Assembly: GCF_010435915.1 (NCBI RefSeq)
Contig: NZ_JAAFZH010000001.1
Coordinates: forward strand, 1,097,614-1,161,613
Origin: Spirosoma terrae
GTDB lineage: Bacteria > Bacteroidota > Bacteroidia > Cytophagales > Spirosomataceae
Direction: 5' to 3'
DNA: 64,000 nucleotides
Shown: piece after piece, positions 16,698 through 24,911 of the stretch
Layout of the letters: each line of letters starts with the position of its first letter
Numbering within the stretch: the stretch's first letter is position 1
The notes under the pieces: generated by a model
What the model saw: only the letters and a program-made list of their open reading frames with translations
Database searches by the model: none
Told to the model about the DNA's origin: nothing
Translations under genes and position numbers: made by a program

Positions 16698-18452
16698 TTA
16701 ATTGAGTTGGAGTTCGTCGATAACCCGTTGAACCTTTGCTTTCAGTTGTGCATACGTATTATCGAATGCTTCCTTGCTTTCCAGTGGCTCGCGAACACTG
16801 ACGTAAAACTTGATTTTGGGCTCTGTACCGGACGGACGGGCCGAAACTTTAGTCCCGTCGGCCGTGAAGAACTGCAATACGTTCGACGACTCGATACCCA
16901 TCTTACCGGCTTCAATTGGGCTTGCCTGTCCACTCTCATCGGTTCGGGTAAGCGCTTTGTAATCATCAATACGAACAACCGCTGAGCCTGCGATGGATTT
17001 GGGTGGGTTAGCGCGGAAGTCGGCCATCATCTGCTGGATTTCTTCAGCGCCTGATTTCCCTTTTTTAGTTAGGGAAACCAGTGCTTCGTAGTAGAAACCA
17101 TTTTCCTGGTACATAGCCATCAGCAGATCGAACAAGCTTTGCCCGCGATCTTTAGCGTAGGCAGTAAGCTCGGCAATCATCGCGCAGGAGGCTATAGCGT
17201 CTTTATCGCGAACAAAATCGCCGATTAAATAACCGTAGCTTTCTTCGCCACCACCTATAAACTGTTCCTTGCCTTCCAGCTCGCGAATAACTTCAGCGAT
17301 GTATTTGAAACCAGTTAGCGTATTATAGCATTTTACGCCATAACGCTCGCACATCTGATCGATCAGATCAGTGGTTACGATTGTTTTGGCTACGAATTCT
17401 TTGCCCGTCAGTTTGCCCGCATCTTTCCAGGCATTAAGGAGGTAATAAATAATCAGGCTGGCCATTTGGTTACCGTTCAGCAACTCAAACTCGCCGTGGT
17501 GATTGCGGGCACCGGCACCAACACGGTCAGCATCCGGATCGGTTGCCATAACCAGATCGGCATTGATCGACAGGGCCAGATCAAGAGCCAGCTGCATGGC
17601 TGGGCGCTCTTCCGGGTTTGGCGATTTTACAGTCGGGAAATTGCCATCAGGAGTTGCCTGTTCTTCTACAATATGGACATTCGTGAAGCCAAGCGCATCA
17701 AGGGCACGTGGCACTAACGTAATTCCTGTACCGTGAATAGGGGTGTAAACGATATTTAGATCAGACTGACGTTTGATAACATCCGGATTGACGGCGTTAG
17801 ACTTAATCCGTTCGATGTAGGGCGCGTCGATCTCTTCGTCAATGAACTGAATCTTTGTCGGTACGCCTTCAAATTTGATGTCATCGACCGAGGTAATTTT
17901 ATTTACTTCAGCAATGATAGCTTTGTCGTGAGGAGCGACTACCTGAGCACCGTCGTTCCAGTACACTTTGTAGCCGTTGTATTCGGGAGGGTTGTGGGAA
18001 GCGGTTACAACAATCCCGCTCTGGCAACCTAACTGGCGGATAGCGAAAGACAGTTCAGGCGTTGGCCGAAGAGCGCTAAATAAATACACCTTGATACCAT
18101 TGGCCGAAAAAATGTCGGCTACCAATCGCGCAAACTCAGGGCTCATCCGACGACTGTCGTGAGCGATAGCCACGCTAATGTCCTGATCGGGAAAAGCCGC
18201 GTTGATATAGTTCGAAAGCCCCTGAGTAGCTGCGCCAACAGTGTAACGGTTCATTCGGTTGGAGCCTACACCGACCACACCGCGTAAGCCACCTGTGCCG
18301 AACTCAAGATCACGATAAAACGAATCGGTAAGCTCGGTAATATTGCCTGAATCAATTAGATGTTGGATCGTTTCTTTTGTAGCGGCATCGTAGTTTCCAC
18401 TGAGCCATTGGTCAACGCGCTGCTGTGTCGATGCGTCAAGGGGTGTTGTCAT
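16698..18452 (-). CDS. Phospho-sugar mutase (phosphoglucomutase/phosphomannomutase)
   Basis: A 584-residue alpha-D-phosphohexomutase that moves phosphate between C1 and C6 of glucose or a related hexose. The active serine lies in 'VTASHNPPEYNGYKVYW' (about residues 140-155), the metal loop is 'ATDPDADRVG', the sugar-specificity loop is 'GGGEESYGYLIGD', and the phosphate loop is 'SARPSGTEPKIKFY'. 'FGTGGLRGVVGVGSNRMN' near the N-terminus is typical of the large PGM2-type class. It is a single gene with a consensus promoter 38 bp upstream. Glucose-1-phosphate is the likeliest substrate, but PGM2-type enzymes may also act on pentose phosphates. Confidence 0.94.
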   Translation of the reverse strand: MTTPLDASTQQRVDQWLSGNYDAATKETIQHLIDSGNITELTDSFYRDLEFGTGGLRGVVGVGSNRMNRYTVGAATQGLSNYINAAFPDQDISVAIAHDSRRMSPEFARLVADIFSANGIKVYLFSALRPTPELSFAIRQLGCQSGIVVTASHNPPEYNGYKVYWNDGAQVVAPHDKAIIAEVNKITSVDDIKFEGVPTKIQFIDEEIDAPYIERIKSNAVNPDVIKRQSDLNIVYTPIHGTGITLVPRALDALGFTNVHIVEEQATPDGNFPTVKSPNPEERPAMQLALDLALSINADLVMATDPDADRVGAGARNHHGEFELLNGNQMASLIIYYLLNAWKDAGKLTGKEFVAKTIVTTDLIDQMCERYGVKCYNTLTGFKYIAEVIRELEGKEQFIGGGEESYGYLIGDFVRDKDAIASCAMIAELTAYAKDRGQSLFDLLMAMYQENGFYYEALVSLTKKGKSGAEEIQQMMADFRANPPKSIAGSAVVRIDDYKALTRTDESGQASPIEAGKMGIESSNVLQFFTADGTKVSARPSGTEPKIKFYVSVREPLESKEAFDNTYAQLKAKVQRVIDELQLN

Positions 18453-18489
18453 GCTAAAGGGCAGATTAATACATTAGTAGATTAGGCGT

Positions 18490-18519
18490 CAAAGTTACAA
18501 TTCCCCTTTTGTCTGCCAA
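18490..18519 (-). promoter_or_regulatory. Consensus Bacteroidota promoter of the phosphohexomutase gene
   Basis: On the minus strand this reads TTG, 19 nt, TAACTTTG, an exact fit to the TTG-N19-TAnnTTTG sigma consensus of the phylum. The start point would be about 30 nt before the ATG at 18452. Confidence 0.75.
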
Positions 18520-18580
18520 ATCCTCAGGGTAGTTTCATCGATAGAATGGCCAGAATCCTCTGAGACGCTACGTCGTATAG

Positions 18581-18629
18581 AAAAAACGAAACCAGACTAA
18601 CTGACAGTTGTACAGTTAATCTGGTTTCG
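18581..18629 (-). terminator. Rho-independent terminator of the ddl-like gene
   Basis: A 17-bp stem with one mismatch (18587-18603 with 18613-18629) and a run of six T on the minus strand (18581-18586). It lies 28 bp past the stop codon. Confidence 0.8.
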
Positions 18630-18656
18630 GGAACGTAGTGTGCTACTATTGACTAT

Positions 18657-20303
18657 TTATATATACCGTGACGTAATATGAGCTGTTCGCTCAGCTGTTT
18701 CAATTAGTAACGGATGGCGTGGCTGACTAAGGGCCAGGTCAAGTTCTGCGATCGTGTCTTTAAATAAAAAATGGACAGGCACCGGGTATGACTCACCTTC
18801 GCTTTTTTGATAAATAAGGGCGGGACGTACCGTTCCTGAGGCAGCTAGTTGATTGTACTGTTGCTTGGCACCGATAAACTCTTCGTCAATGGGGCCAAAC
18901 GTAATAACCTGGTCGGGTAAGGGATTGGCTTTACGGTTTGCAAGCTGATTATCAAGTTCCGCCAGTAATCGTTTCAGATGAGAGGTATCTTTTCCGGTGC
19001 GAATACGTTCACGCAGTGATTGCCGAATCAGGTACGTTAGCGAGTTCGATAAATTCAGTCCGATCTCAGCCATTTGTTTGAATATAAGCGATGAAGGCGA
19101 CATGCCCGGAATCGTATTCGGATCATGCAGCAGTACGCGGCCATCGGGCGTAAGAAAACCATCAATTCGCGCATAAACGTTTATGCCTAATCGAGTGAAG
19201 ACTTCGGATACGGCCAACTGAATCTTGCGATTGTTTTCTAACGTAGTGTCGACCGGAATACGCTTTTTAGTCGTGTTGAGCTTGTACTTTGATTCAAAAT
19301 CGAAGCTCGTTACGTTATAAATTTCCGTTGGCGGTAGGGCGATAGCCATCTGATCGTCGTCCTGAATAACTCCGCATGAGAATTCCTGTCCGCTGATAAA
19401 TTCCTCAAACAGAACTTCATCTTCGGCATTAAGCGAGGACAACGTGATTGCTGAGCCTGCCAGTTCGTCCAGTCGTTGGATGAATGCCTCAGGATGGCGA
19501 ATAACTTCTCCTGTCTGTTCAATAACAACCGGAAAACTAATTCCTGAGTCCAGACTGACCATTTTTTGCGCTAGCTCCTGCTTTTCCCCGGCCGATAGGT
19601 TGTTCCAGGCACTGAGCTTACTCCAACCATCGGGTTGAATGCTCATCGTGAAAAAGCATTGCTCAACAGCCTGACAGAACTTTTCTAAATCAGCTTCACG
19701 TACGATTGCTACGCCAATTGATGATCCCTGATGTGGAGCTTTTACAACGATTGGCAAGCCTAGGTGTTCGATTAACGAATTGAAAAACTGGGCTTTATCG
19801 GCCCGCTCGTAGGCATCACGGCTGATGGTTGCCGTTTTTTTCTGCTGCCCGTTTGCCAGAGCAATCAGTTCATTTTGGAGGATTTTATTGATACCCACTG
19901 CCGAGCCAACTAATCCTGGGCCTGTGTAAGGCATTTTATACCATTCCAGTAAGCCCTGAATAGCACCATCTTCGCAGTCGGGACCGTGCATCGCCAAAAA
20001 GGCCAGGTCAAAATAATTGCGAAAATGCTCGGGACGAATTTCGGGCAGAGTCGCTTCCAGTACGTTTATATCCAGCGATTCATCATAAACCGAAAAACCG
20101 GAACTATCCTGAGGCAACGCATCACGTAAGGATGGGTAGTCGAGAAAATCGGGCTGAACCAGTCTAAAACGGCCACGTCCATCTACGAATATCAAAACTG
20201 GCTCGAATAAGCCCTTATCTAAATTGGCCAAGGCTGTGCGCCCACCTGCATACGACACCTCACGCTCTCGCGCCGGTCCACCGAAGAAAATGCCTATTTT
20301 CAC
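18657..20303 (-). CDS. Enlarged D-alanine-D-alanine ligase-like ATP-grasp protein
   Basis: Ddl joins two D-alanines for peptidoglycan. The GTG at 20303 gives M/V-KIGIFFGGPAREREVSYAGG, the classic Ddl N-terminus; a TTG nine codons upstream is less likely. ATP-grasp motifs are 'VVKAPHQGSSIGVAIV', 'EEFISGQEFSCGV', 'NVYARIDGF' and 'DPNTIPGMSPSS'. At 548 residues it is far longer than usual (300-370). About 80 extra residues lie between the glycine-rich loop and 'DEVLFEEFISG', and a C-terminal tail of about 140 residues follows the metal site. The usual Glu of 'EVNT' is Asp here. It may be the cell's Ddl or a related ligase with another acceptor. No cell-wall gene adjoins it. Confidence 0.8.
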   Translation of the reverse strand: MKIGIFFGGPAREREVSYAGGRTALANLDKGLFEPVLIFVDGRGRFRLVQPDFLDYPSLRDALPQDSSGFSVYDESLDINVLEATLPEIRPEHFRNYFDLAFLAMHGPDCEDGAIQGLLEWYKMPYTGPGLVGSAVGINKILQNELIALANGQQKKTATISRDAYERADKAQFFNSLIEHLGLPIVVKAPHQGSSIGVAIVREADLEKFCQAVEQCFFTMSIQPDGWSKLSAWNNLSAGEKQELAQKMVSLDSGISFPVVIEQTGEVIRHPEAFIQRLDELAGSAITLSSLNAEDEVLFEEFISGQEFSCGVIQDDDQMAIALPPTEIYNVTSFDFESKYKLNTTKKRIPVDTTLENNRKIQLAVSEVFTRLGINVYARIDGFLTPDGRVLLHDPNTIPGMSPSSLIFKQMAEIGLNLSNSLTYLIRQSLRERIRTGKDTSHLKRLLAELDNQLANRKANPLPDQVITFGPIDEEFIGAKQQYNQLAASGTVRPALIYQKSEGESYPVPVHFLFKDTIAELDLALSQPRHPLLIETAERTAHITSRYI

Positions 20304-20336
20304 TGAATTGAGGAATAATGCGATTCGCAAAGAAAC

Positions 20337-20366
20337 GAAAAAGCCGCCTGTTTTCGGACAGGCGGC
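20337..20366 (-). terminator. Rho-independent terminator of the mrp-nifU operon
   Basis: An 8-bp GC-rich stem (20343-20350 with 20359-20366), 8-nt loop, then T-rich sequence on the minus strand. It is about 95 bp past the nifU-like stop and 34 bp before the ddl-like GTG. Confidence 0.8.
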
Positions 20367-20460
20367 CTAAAATCAATAGGTCAAAATGTATATAAAAAGC
20401 TACTATGCCTTACGTAAGTAATATAGATAACAACAACTTTTTGACAAACTAAGCTATCTA

Positions 20461-20727
20461 CTAAAAGGCAGGCGTAATATTTATAGCTTCAACTTTCGTT
20501 ATTTCAGGTACTGCTTTCAGAATAGCTTCTTCCAGGCCACCTTTGAAAGTCATAGCCGACATGGGACAGGAGCCACAGGAACCAACCAGTTCAAGCCGAA
20601 CCGTTTTATCGTCGGTTACTTCCAGGACTTTCACGTTGCCTCCGTCGGCAGCCAGATAGGGCCGCATACTGTCGAGCGCGCGTTCAATTCTTGTAATCAG
20701 TTGGTCGTTATTAACTACCGCTTCCAT
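20461..20727 (-). CDS. NifU C-terminal-domain (Nfu) iron-sulfur scaffold
   Basis: An 88-residue single-domain Nfu protein that carries a transferable Fe-S cluster at the dimer interface. 'MRPYLAADGGNVKVLEV' opens the domain, and the cluster ligands are in 'GSCGSCPMSAMT' (CxxC, about residues 50-53). The length is the norm for stand-alone Nfu. It starts 41 bp after the stop of the Mrp-type ATPase, so the two form a small Fe-S assembly operon ended by the hairpin at 20337-20366. Confidence 0.93.
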   Translation of the reverse strand: MEAVVNNDQLITRIERALDSMRPYLAADGGNVKVLEVTDDKTVRLELVGSCGSCPMSAMTFKGGLEEAILKAVPEITKVEAINITPAF

Positions 20728-20768
20728 GAATACTGTGATTTACGGTAAATTTACAATTTGTGGTTTAT

Positions 20769-21872
20769 TTATGCAACTTCAACGCGCTTTGTTCGGTCGA
20801 GGGTGGCATTCCGAATAGCAACTTGTTGAGCCAGCGCTTCGGCAGCGGCCTGAAAGGCGTCACTGGCAATTGGTTCGCCGACACTGATAGCAGGACGGCC
20901 TTCATCGCCAGCCTCCCGTATGCCCTGTACCAGCGGAATCTGACCTAATAAGGGTACGTCAAACTGCTCGGCCAGTTGTGTTCCGCCACCTTTACCAAAA
21001 ATGTAATACTTATGATCAGGCAATTCGGCCGGAGTGAAGTAGGACATATTTTCGATAACACCCAGCACTGGTACGTTAATTTGTGGTTGCCGGAACATGG
21101 CTAGTCCCTTTGTTGCGTCGGCCAGCGCTACTTTTTGGGGCGTTGTCACTATAATGGCACCGGTGACGGGTACGGTCTGCACCAATGTCAGGTGAATATC
21201 GCCGGTTCCTGGAGGCATATCGATCAGCAGGTAGTCTAACTCACCCCAGTCGGCGTCTGAAAAGAATTGTTGCAGTGCCCTCCCGGCCATGGTTCCGCGC
21301 CAGATAATGGCCTGGTTTGGCGCAACCAAAAAGCCCATCGATAGTATTTTAACGCCAAACTGACGTATCGGCTCCATTTTGGTTTGACCGTCTACCTGGT
21401 ATATTTTGGGCTGAATATTTTCCGCGCCAAACATGGTAGGCATAGACGGCCCGTAAATATCGGCATCAATGATCCCAACTTTAGCGCCTGATTTATGAAG
21501 TGCAATGGCTAAGTTAGCCGTTACCGTCGACTTGCCTACACCGCCTTTGCCCGACGACACGGCTATGATGTTTTTAACACCAGGCAGCGTTGGCGCGTTG
21601 GCGCGCGTTGAGGTGACGTCAGAAGTCATATTGATCTTAACCTCAATGTCAGGACCAATGTGGGTATGAATGGCGTCTTCACAGCGTTTGCGAATTACTT
21701 CTTTTAACGGGCAGGCTGGCGTCGTTAAGACAACCGTGAAGCGGACCTGATCGATGCTGAGCTCAATATCTTTCACCATATTCAGGGTAACGATGTCGCG
21801 CTTTAAGTCGGGTTCTTCAACGTGGCTTAACGCTTGTAAAACTGATTCTTTGGATAATCGGTAATCAGACAT
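20769..21872 (-). CDS. Mrp/NBP35-family Fe-S carrier ATPase
   Basis: A 367-residue P-loop NTPase for Fe-S cluster trafficking. The N-terminal MIP18/DUF59 domain spans about residues 4-85. The deviant Walker A is 'SSGKGGVGKSTVTANLA' (about residues 105-121), followed by 'DADIYGPSMPTMFG' and 'LLIDMPPGTGDIHLTL'. The C-terminal CxxC that bridges the cluster in E. coli Mrp is absent: the segment reads 'ENMSYFTPAELPDHKYYIFG'. I believe this is usual in Bacteroidota, which leaves the nature of cluster binding open. It is followed by the Nfu gene, which supports the role. It starts 52 bp after the GSCFA gene. Confidence 0.93.
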   Translation of the reverse strand: MSDYRLSKESVLQALSHVEEPDLKRDIVTLNMVKDIELSIDQVRFTVVLTTPACPLKEVIRKRCEDAIHTHIGPDIEVKINMTSDVTSTRANAPTLPGVKNIIAVSSGKGGVGKSTVTANLAIALHKSGAKVGIIDADIYGPSMPTMFGAENIQPKIYQVDGQTKMEPIRQFGVKILSMGFLVAPNQAIIWRGTMAGRALQQFFSDADWGELDYLLIDMPPGTGDIHLTLVQTVPVTGAIIVTTPQKVALADATKGLAMFRQPQINVPVLGVIENMSYFTPAELPDHKYYIFGKGGGTQLAEQFDVPLLGQIPLVQGIREAGDEGRPAISVGEPIASDAFQAAAEALAQQVAIRNATLDRTKRVEVA

Positions 21873-21924
21873 TGGCTAGTGAGTAATGTAGAGTGTAAGA
21901 TAACGTGTATGAGGCCTTTACAGG

Positions 21925-22923
21925 CTACGCATCATGCATTACACATTTTTCTAAACGACGATGCACCTCTGCCAGTTCCGCCGAAACGTCTACCTTCTTC
22001 GATAATGCTTCTAATTGCGCCAATAACTTGGCCAGAAACTGGCGGTGAGCCACACTGGTATCGTCGTATAGAGGCCGATGGGCCAATGATTTACTTACTT
22101 GCGACCACTCGGCCACAAAGTGGCATAAGCTGGCGTCAAAGGCGCTTTCGGCAAGCTTGCCGAAAATATAATCGTGTGCCTGTTTATTCGGATGAACAAG
22201 ATCCGCTTCATAAAAACGATAATCGCGCAGGTCATCGATCATGAGTTCGTAAGCAGGAAAATAAACTACCCAATCGTTCCAGATGGTTAGTTCGTGCGCC
22301 ATGACACGTAGCAGCGACTTGCTGACCTGGTTGAGCGGAATGGTTTCCCGAGTGTGACGTACCGGGCTGACCGTTAGAATCACTGTCAATTTTGGATTCG
22401 CATTACGAAGCGTCTTCAACAAACGATTCATGTCGTCGCGCAGATGATCGATTTGATAAAGATATTTCTCGAAAAGCTTACCGGGCATTTTATGGCAGTT
22501 TGCTACGACCTTACCAGTATCTATATGTCGATACACAACCGCCGAACCGAGTGTGAGAATCAGAAAGTCGGCCTGCCGAATAGCCGTATTGGTGTCGGAC
22601 AGTTGCTGTATCAGTTTACTACGTAATAAATCCTTACTCGTAGCCCAGAGTGAGGAGTGAAAATCGTAGTGGAACCAAATGCCAGCTCGCTCAACGTATC
22701 GATTCTCGTCAGGAAGAGTGGCATTGAGCGACATGGTCAGAAGCTTGGCCATTGATACCGGATTGAATATAGTTCCAAACGGATTGTCTAAAACCGTTAG
22801 TTTATGATCGGAAAGCCGACGGCCCATGACCTCTGCAAAACATGATCCAATCGTTACGATCCGGCTGTTCAGAGCGATGCGATTAGGAAAAGATTCGGGA
22901 GAAAACTCGGTATGAAACTGCAT
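21925..22923 (-). CDS. GSCFA-domain protein
   Basis: A 332-residue member of the GSCFA family, found mainly in Bacteroidota and named for the motif seen here as 'IVTIGSCFAEVMGRRL' (about residues 22-37). The 'LILTLGSAVVYR' and 'DLVHPNKQAHDYIFGKLAES' segments look like the Asn/Gly and Asp-x-x-His blocks of SGNH/GDSL hydrolases, so an esterase-like activity is possible but unproven. There is no signal peptide, so it should be cytoplasmic. It lies 52 bp upstream of mrp on the same strand. The spacer and the gene's last codons show weak 7-nt periodicity. Confidence 0.9.
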   Translation of the reverse strand: MQFHTEFSPESFPNRIALNSRIVTIGSCFAEVMGRRLSDHKLTVLDNPFGTIFNPVSMAKLLTMSLNATLPDENRYVERAGIWFHYDFHSSLWATSKDLLRSKLIQQLSDTNTAIRQADFLILTLGSAVVYRHIDTGKVVANCHKMPGKLFEKYLYQIDHLRDDMNRLLKTLRNANPKLTVILTVSPVRHTRETIPLNQVSKSLLRVMAHELTIWNDWVVYFPAYELMIDDLRDYRFYEADLVHPNKQAHDYIFGKLAESAFDASLCHFVAEWSQVSKSLAHRPLYDDTSVAHRQFLAKLLAQLEALSKKVDVSAELAEVHRRLEKCVMHDA

Positions 22924-23187
22924 ACAGAATAAACAAAAAAAACACCTGATTAGCTCCTGGATTTTTGTTTATTTTTTGTGGTTTAATGGCTGATTATTAG
23001 ATGGTTAATTGCTATTGTTTAAGGGTGTTTGATTTAAGGCTACTTATCCGGCACAGTAAGCAAAACGACGCGTTAGATAAAAAAGAAGCGACGAAAGGTT
23101 TATTTGTTAGTACCCGTATGTCGCTATATGGAGATATTTTTTACTTTCACCATAGAAACCATTCTTTTCGACATACACAATAGTCCA

Positions 23188-23559
23188 ATGACCCTCCAGA
23201 AACGTATCAAAGGATTAAGTTTTGAATCGCTACATGAATTAATTAATCAGGCTCACCATGAAATTAATCGCCGACAACAGTTTATAGACAAAATTCCACA
23301 ATTGCGTCTTCAGGAAATATCATTTTCCATTCGTGCCAGGGATTTACTCTATCGGACAATTGCGGAAAAAAGGAAGCTGGTTTATTGGCAGGAGGCTCAG
23401 AAGTTAACTCTTCGGGAAACGCTGAAAGTACTCGATCCCAGCGACTGGAGACAAATTAAATATAAAAATACAAAAGTCTTTGAGGAGATTTCGACCATTT
23501 TTGAGCGCCATAAAGCTCCACTAGAATGGTACTACAGCGAGATCGAAGCGAAAGTATAG
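23188..23559 (+). CDS. Small protein of unknown function
   Basis: A 124-residue basic, mostly helical protein (many Lys, Arg, Gln, Glu) with no signal or membrane segment. I recognise no family. I chose the ATG at 23188 (MTLQKRIKGLSFESLHEL) because the codons upstream of it look non-coding. It is the only plus-strand gene between 1 and 26 kb. It is followed at once by a hairpin with T-runs on both strands, which supports it as a real transcribed unit. The 264 bp before it are A+T-rich with no other gene. Confidence 0.55.
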   Translation: MTLQKRIKGLSFESLHELINQAHHEINRRQQFIDKIPQLRLQEISFSIRARDLLYRTIAEKRKLVYWQEAQKLTLRETLKVLDPSDWRQIKYKNTKVFEEISTIFERHKAPLEWYYSEIEAKV

Positions 23560-23563
23560 TCAT

Positions 23564-23603
23564 AAAAAAAGTCGACCAAGATAAGCACCTGGCCGACTTT
23601 TTT
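23564..23603. terminator. Bidirectional terminator between the small unknown and rplI
   Basis: The arms, roughly 23564-23577 and 23590-23603, pair through 'AAAAAAGTCG' and 'CGACTTTTTT', giving A/T-runs on both sides. It would end transcription of both the plus-strand unknown gene and the ribosomal operon. Confidence 0.8.
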
Positions 23604-23619
23604 GTGGTAGCAAGTGGGC

Positions 23620-24063
23620 TTATTCAGCCGATACTACTTCGAACTTCACTTTGTGCTTCACATCTTTGTGAAGATCCAGTAAAGCCTCGTAAGTACCAAG
23701 AACCTTTACGTCATCAACCGAAATTTTCTTCCGGTCAACGTCGAAGCCTTTTTCACGTAGCGCATCAGCCACCTGCGTGTTGGTAACACGACCAAAAATT
23801 TTGCCGCTGTCACCTGCTTTGGCAGGGATCGTCAGAACGGTTTCGCCAATACCATCAGCGATAGCCTGTGCATCATTTTTGATTTTCTCGGCTTTGTGAG
23901 CAGCCTGACGAATGTTTTCGGCAACGATCTTTTTATTAGAGTCGGTAGCCATGACTGCATAACCCTGAGGAATCAGGTAATTGCGTCCATAACCTGGCTT
24001 CACCGCTACGATGTCGTTTTTGTAGCCCAGGCCGGCAATATCAGTTTTTAAGATAATATCCAT
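23620..24063 (-). CDS. rplI: 50S ribosomal protein L9
   Basis: A 147-residue ribosomal protein L9. 'MDIILKTDIAGLGYKNDIVAVKPGYGRNYLIPQGYAV' is the N-terminal rRNA-binding domain with its signature, followed by the long connecting helix and a C-terminal domain ('GKIFGRVTNTQVADALREKG'). It is last of the rpsF-rpsR-rplI operon and is separated from rpsR by an 81-bp spacer filled with 7-nt repeat units, in contrast with the 11-bp spacer between rpsF and rpsR. Confidence 0.98.
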   Translation of the reverse strand: MDIILKTDIAGLGYKNDIVAVKPGYGRNYLIPQGYAVMATDSNKKIVAENIRQAAHKAEKIKNDAQAIADGIGETVLTIPAKAGDSGKIFGRVTNTQVADALREKGFDVDRKKISVDDVKVLGTYEALLDLHKDVKHKVKFEVVSAE

Positions 24064-24074
24064 TTTTGAAAATA

Positions 24075-24143
24075 GTTTTCAGTTAACGGTTTGTGCGTTT
24101 ACAGTTTCTAGGCTAGGCCAACCGAAAATCACAAACCGAAAAC
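24075..24143. repeat. Facing arms of 7-nt units inside the ribosomal operon (element C)
   Basis: The left arm is GTTTTCA, GTTAACG, GTTTGTG, one extra base, GTTTACA and GTTTCTA (24075-24110). The right arm is three inverted units, CGAAAAT, CACAAAC and CGAAAAC (24123-24143). It fills the spacer between rpsR and rplI and has the same plan as element A. Confidence 0.75.
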
Positions 24144-24144
24144 T

Positions 24145-24396
24145 TTATTTCAGTGAATCACCTACATAAGGCAGGATAGCCAGATGGCGAGCGCGTTTGA
24201 CAGCCTGGGCCACTTTGCGCTGATTTTTCAGGCTCGTACCTGTTAGACGGCGTGGCAGAATTTTGCCCTGCTCGTTCAATAATTTGAGCAGAAAGTTGCC
24301 GTCTTTGTAGTCGATATATTTGATACCAGCTTTCTTAAAGCGGTCGTATTTTTTGCGGTTCTCGGTTTTCGAGACTGATTCGTTTTGCAAACTCAT
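24145..24396 (-). CDS. rpsR: 30S ribosomal protein S18
   Basis: An 83-residue ribosomal protein S18. The '[29 protein letters not shown]' core and '[20 protein letters not shown]' tail are characteristic. It binds S6 on the platform of the 30S subunit, and the gene follows rpsF by 11 bp, the usual order. Confidence 0.98.
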   Translation of the reverse strand: MSLQNESVSKTENRKKYDRFKKAGIKYIDYKDGNFLLKLLNEQGKILPRRLTGTSLKNQRKVAQAVKRARHLAILPYVGDSLK

Positions 24397-24407
24397 GATT
24401 ACTGGGC

Positions 24408-24773
24408 CTACCCGGCGTTTTCGGTTTGTTTTTTCTTACCTACTAATCCATTGCGCTTACGATCGTTGTACGCAACAGCGTGTTTATCGAGCGATACCGT
24501 CAAATGGCGGATTACGCGCTCGTCACGGAGATACTCGGTGTTGAGTTTCTCGATGATCGTGCCGGGAGCTTTGAACTCGAAGAGTTGGTAGTAACCCGTG
24601 TTCTTGTGCTGGATCGGATAAGCCAGTTTGCGAAGGCCCATGCTCTCTTCGTGAACGAGTTCCGCCCCGTTATCGGTCAGCACTTTGCGGAACTTGTCAA
24701 CGGCGTCCTTTATCTGAGTTTCAGATAAAACGGGAGTCAAAATGAACACCGTTTCGTAGTTATTAGGAAACAT
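24408..24773 (-). CDS. rpsF: 30S ribosomal protein S6
   Basis: A 121-residue ribosomal protein S6. '[20 protein letters not shown]' opens the ferredoxin-like fold and '[22 protein letters not shown]' is diagnostic. It is first of the rpsF-rpsR-rplI operon; no ssb gene is inserted, unlike in many Firmicutes. A TACCTTTG promoter box lies 29 bp upstream. Confidence 0.98.
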   Translation of the reverse strand: MFPNNYETVFILTPVLSETQIKDAVDKFRKVLTDNGAELVHEESMGLRKLAYPIQHKNTGYYQLFEFKAPGTIIEKLNTEYLRDERVIRHLTVSLDKHAVAYNDRKRNGLVGKKKQTENAG

Positions 24774-24801
24774 TGTACGTAATTGGTTTGAAATGAGGGC
24801 G

Positions 24802-24809
24802 CAAAGGTA
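24802..24809 (-). promoter_or_regulatory. -7 promoter box of the rpsF operon
   Basis: On the minus strand this reads TACCTTTG, an exact TAnnTTTG box, 29 bp before the rpsF ATG. No clean TTG is at the -33 position. Confidence 0.65.
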
Positions 24810-24853
24810 GGTAAAAAACTTTTTAGTTGCCAGTTCCCGGTTAAATAAGTCAT

Positions 24854-24884
24854 AAAAAAAGACGGAAGCACTTCCGTCTTTTAG
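24854..24884. terminator. Hairpin terminator of the coiled-coil membrane protein gene
   Basis: A 12-bp stem (24857-24868 with 24871-24882) with an A/T-run on each side, 28 bp past the stop of the gene at 24912-25853. On the minus strand it is followed by T's. Confidence 0.8.
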
Positions 24885-24911
24885 TCATTCAATGCGCTAC
24901 GTGGTTTTCCG

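Noticed and set aside
20304..20330. TTG start nine codons upstream for the ddl-like gene
   Set aside because: The GTG at 20303 begins exactly at the conserved Ddl N-terminus (KIGIFFGG), so the longer form is unlikely.
23001..23183. 60-codon frame before the small plus-strand unknown gene
   Set aside because: It overlaps the upstream part of the gene at 23188 in another frame, has poor composition and no motif.
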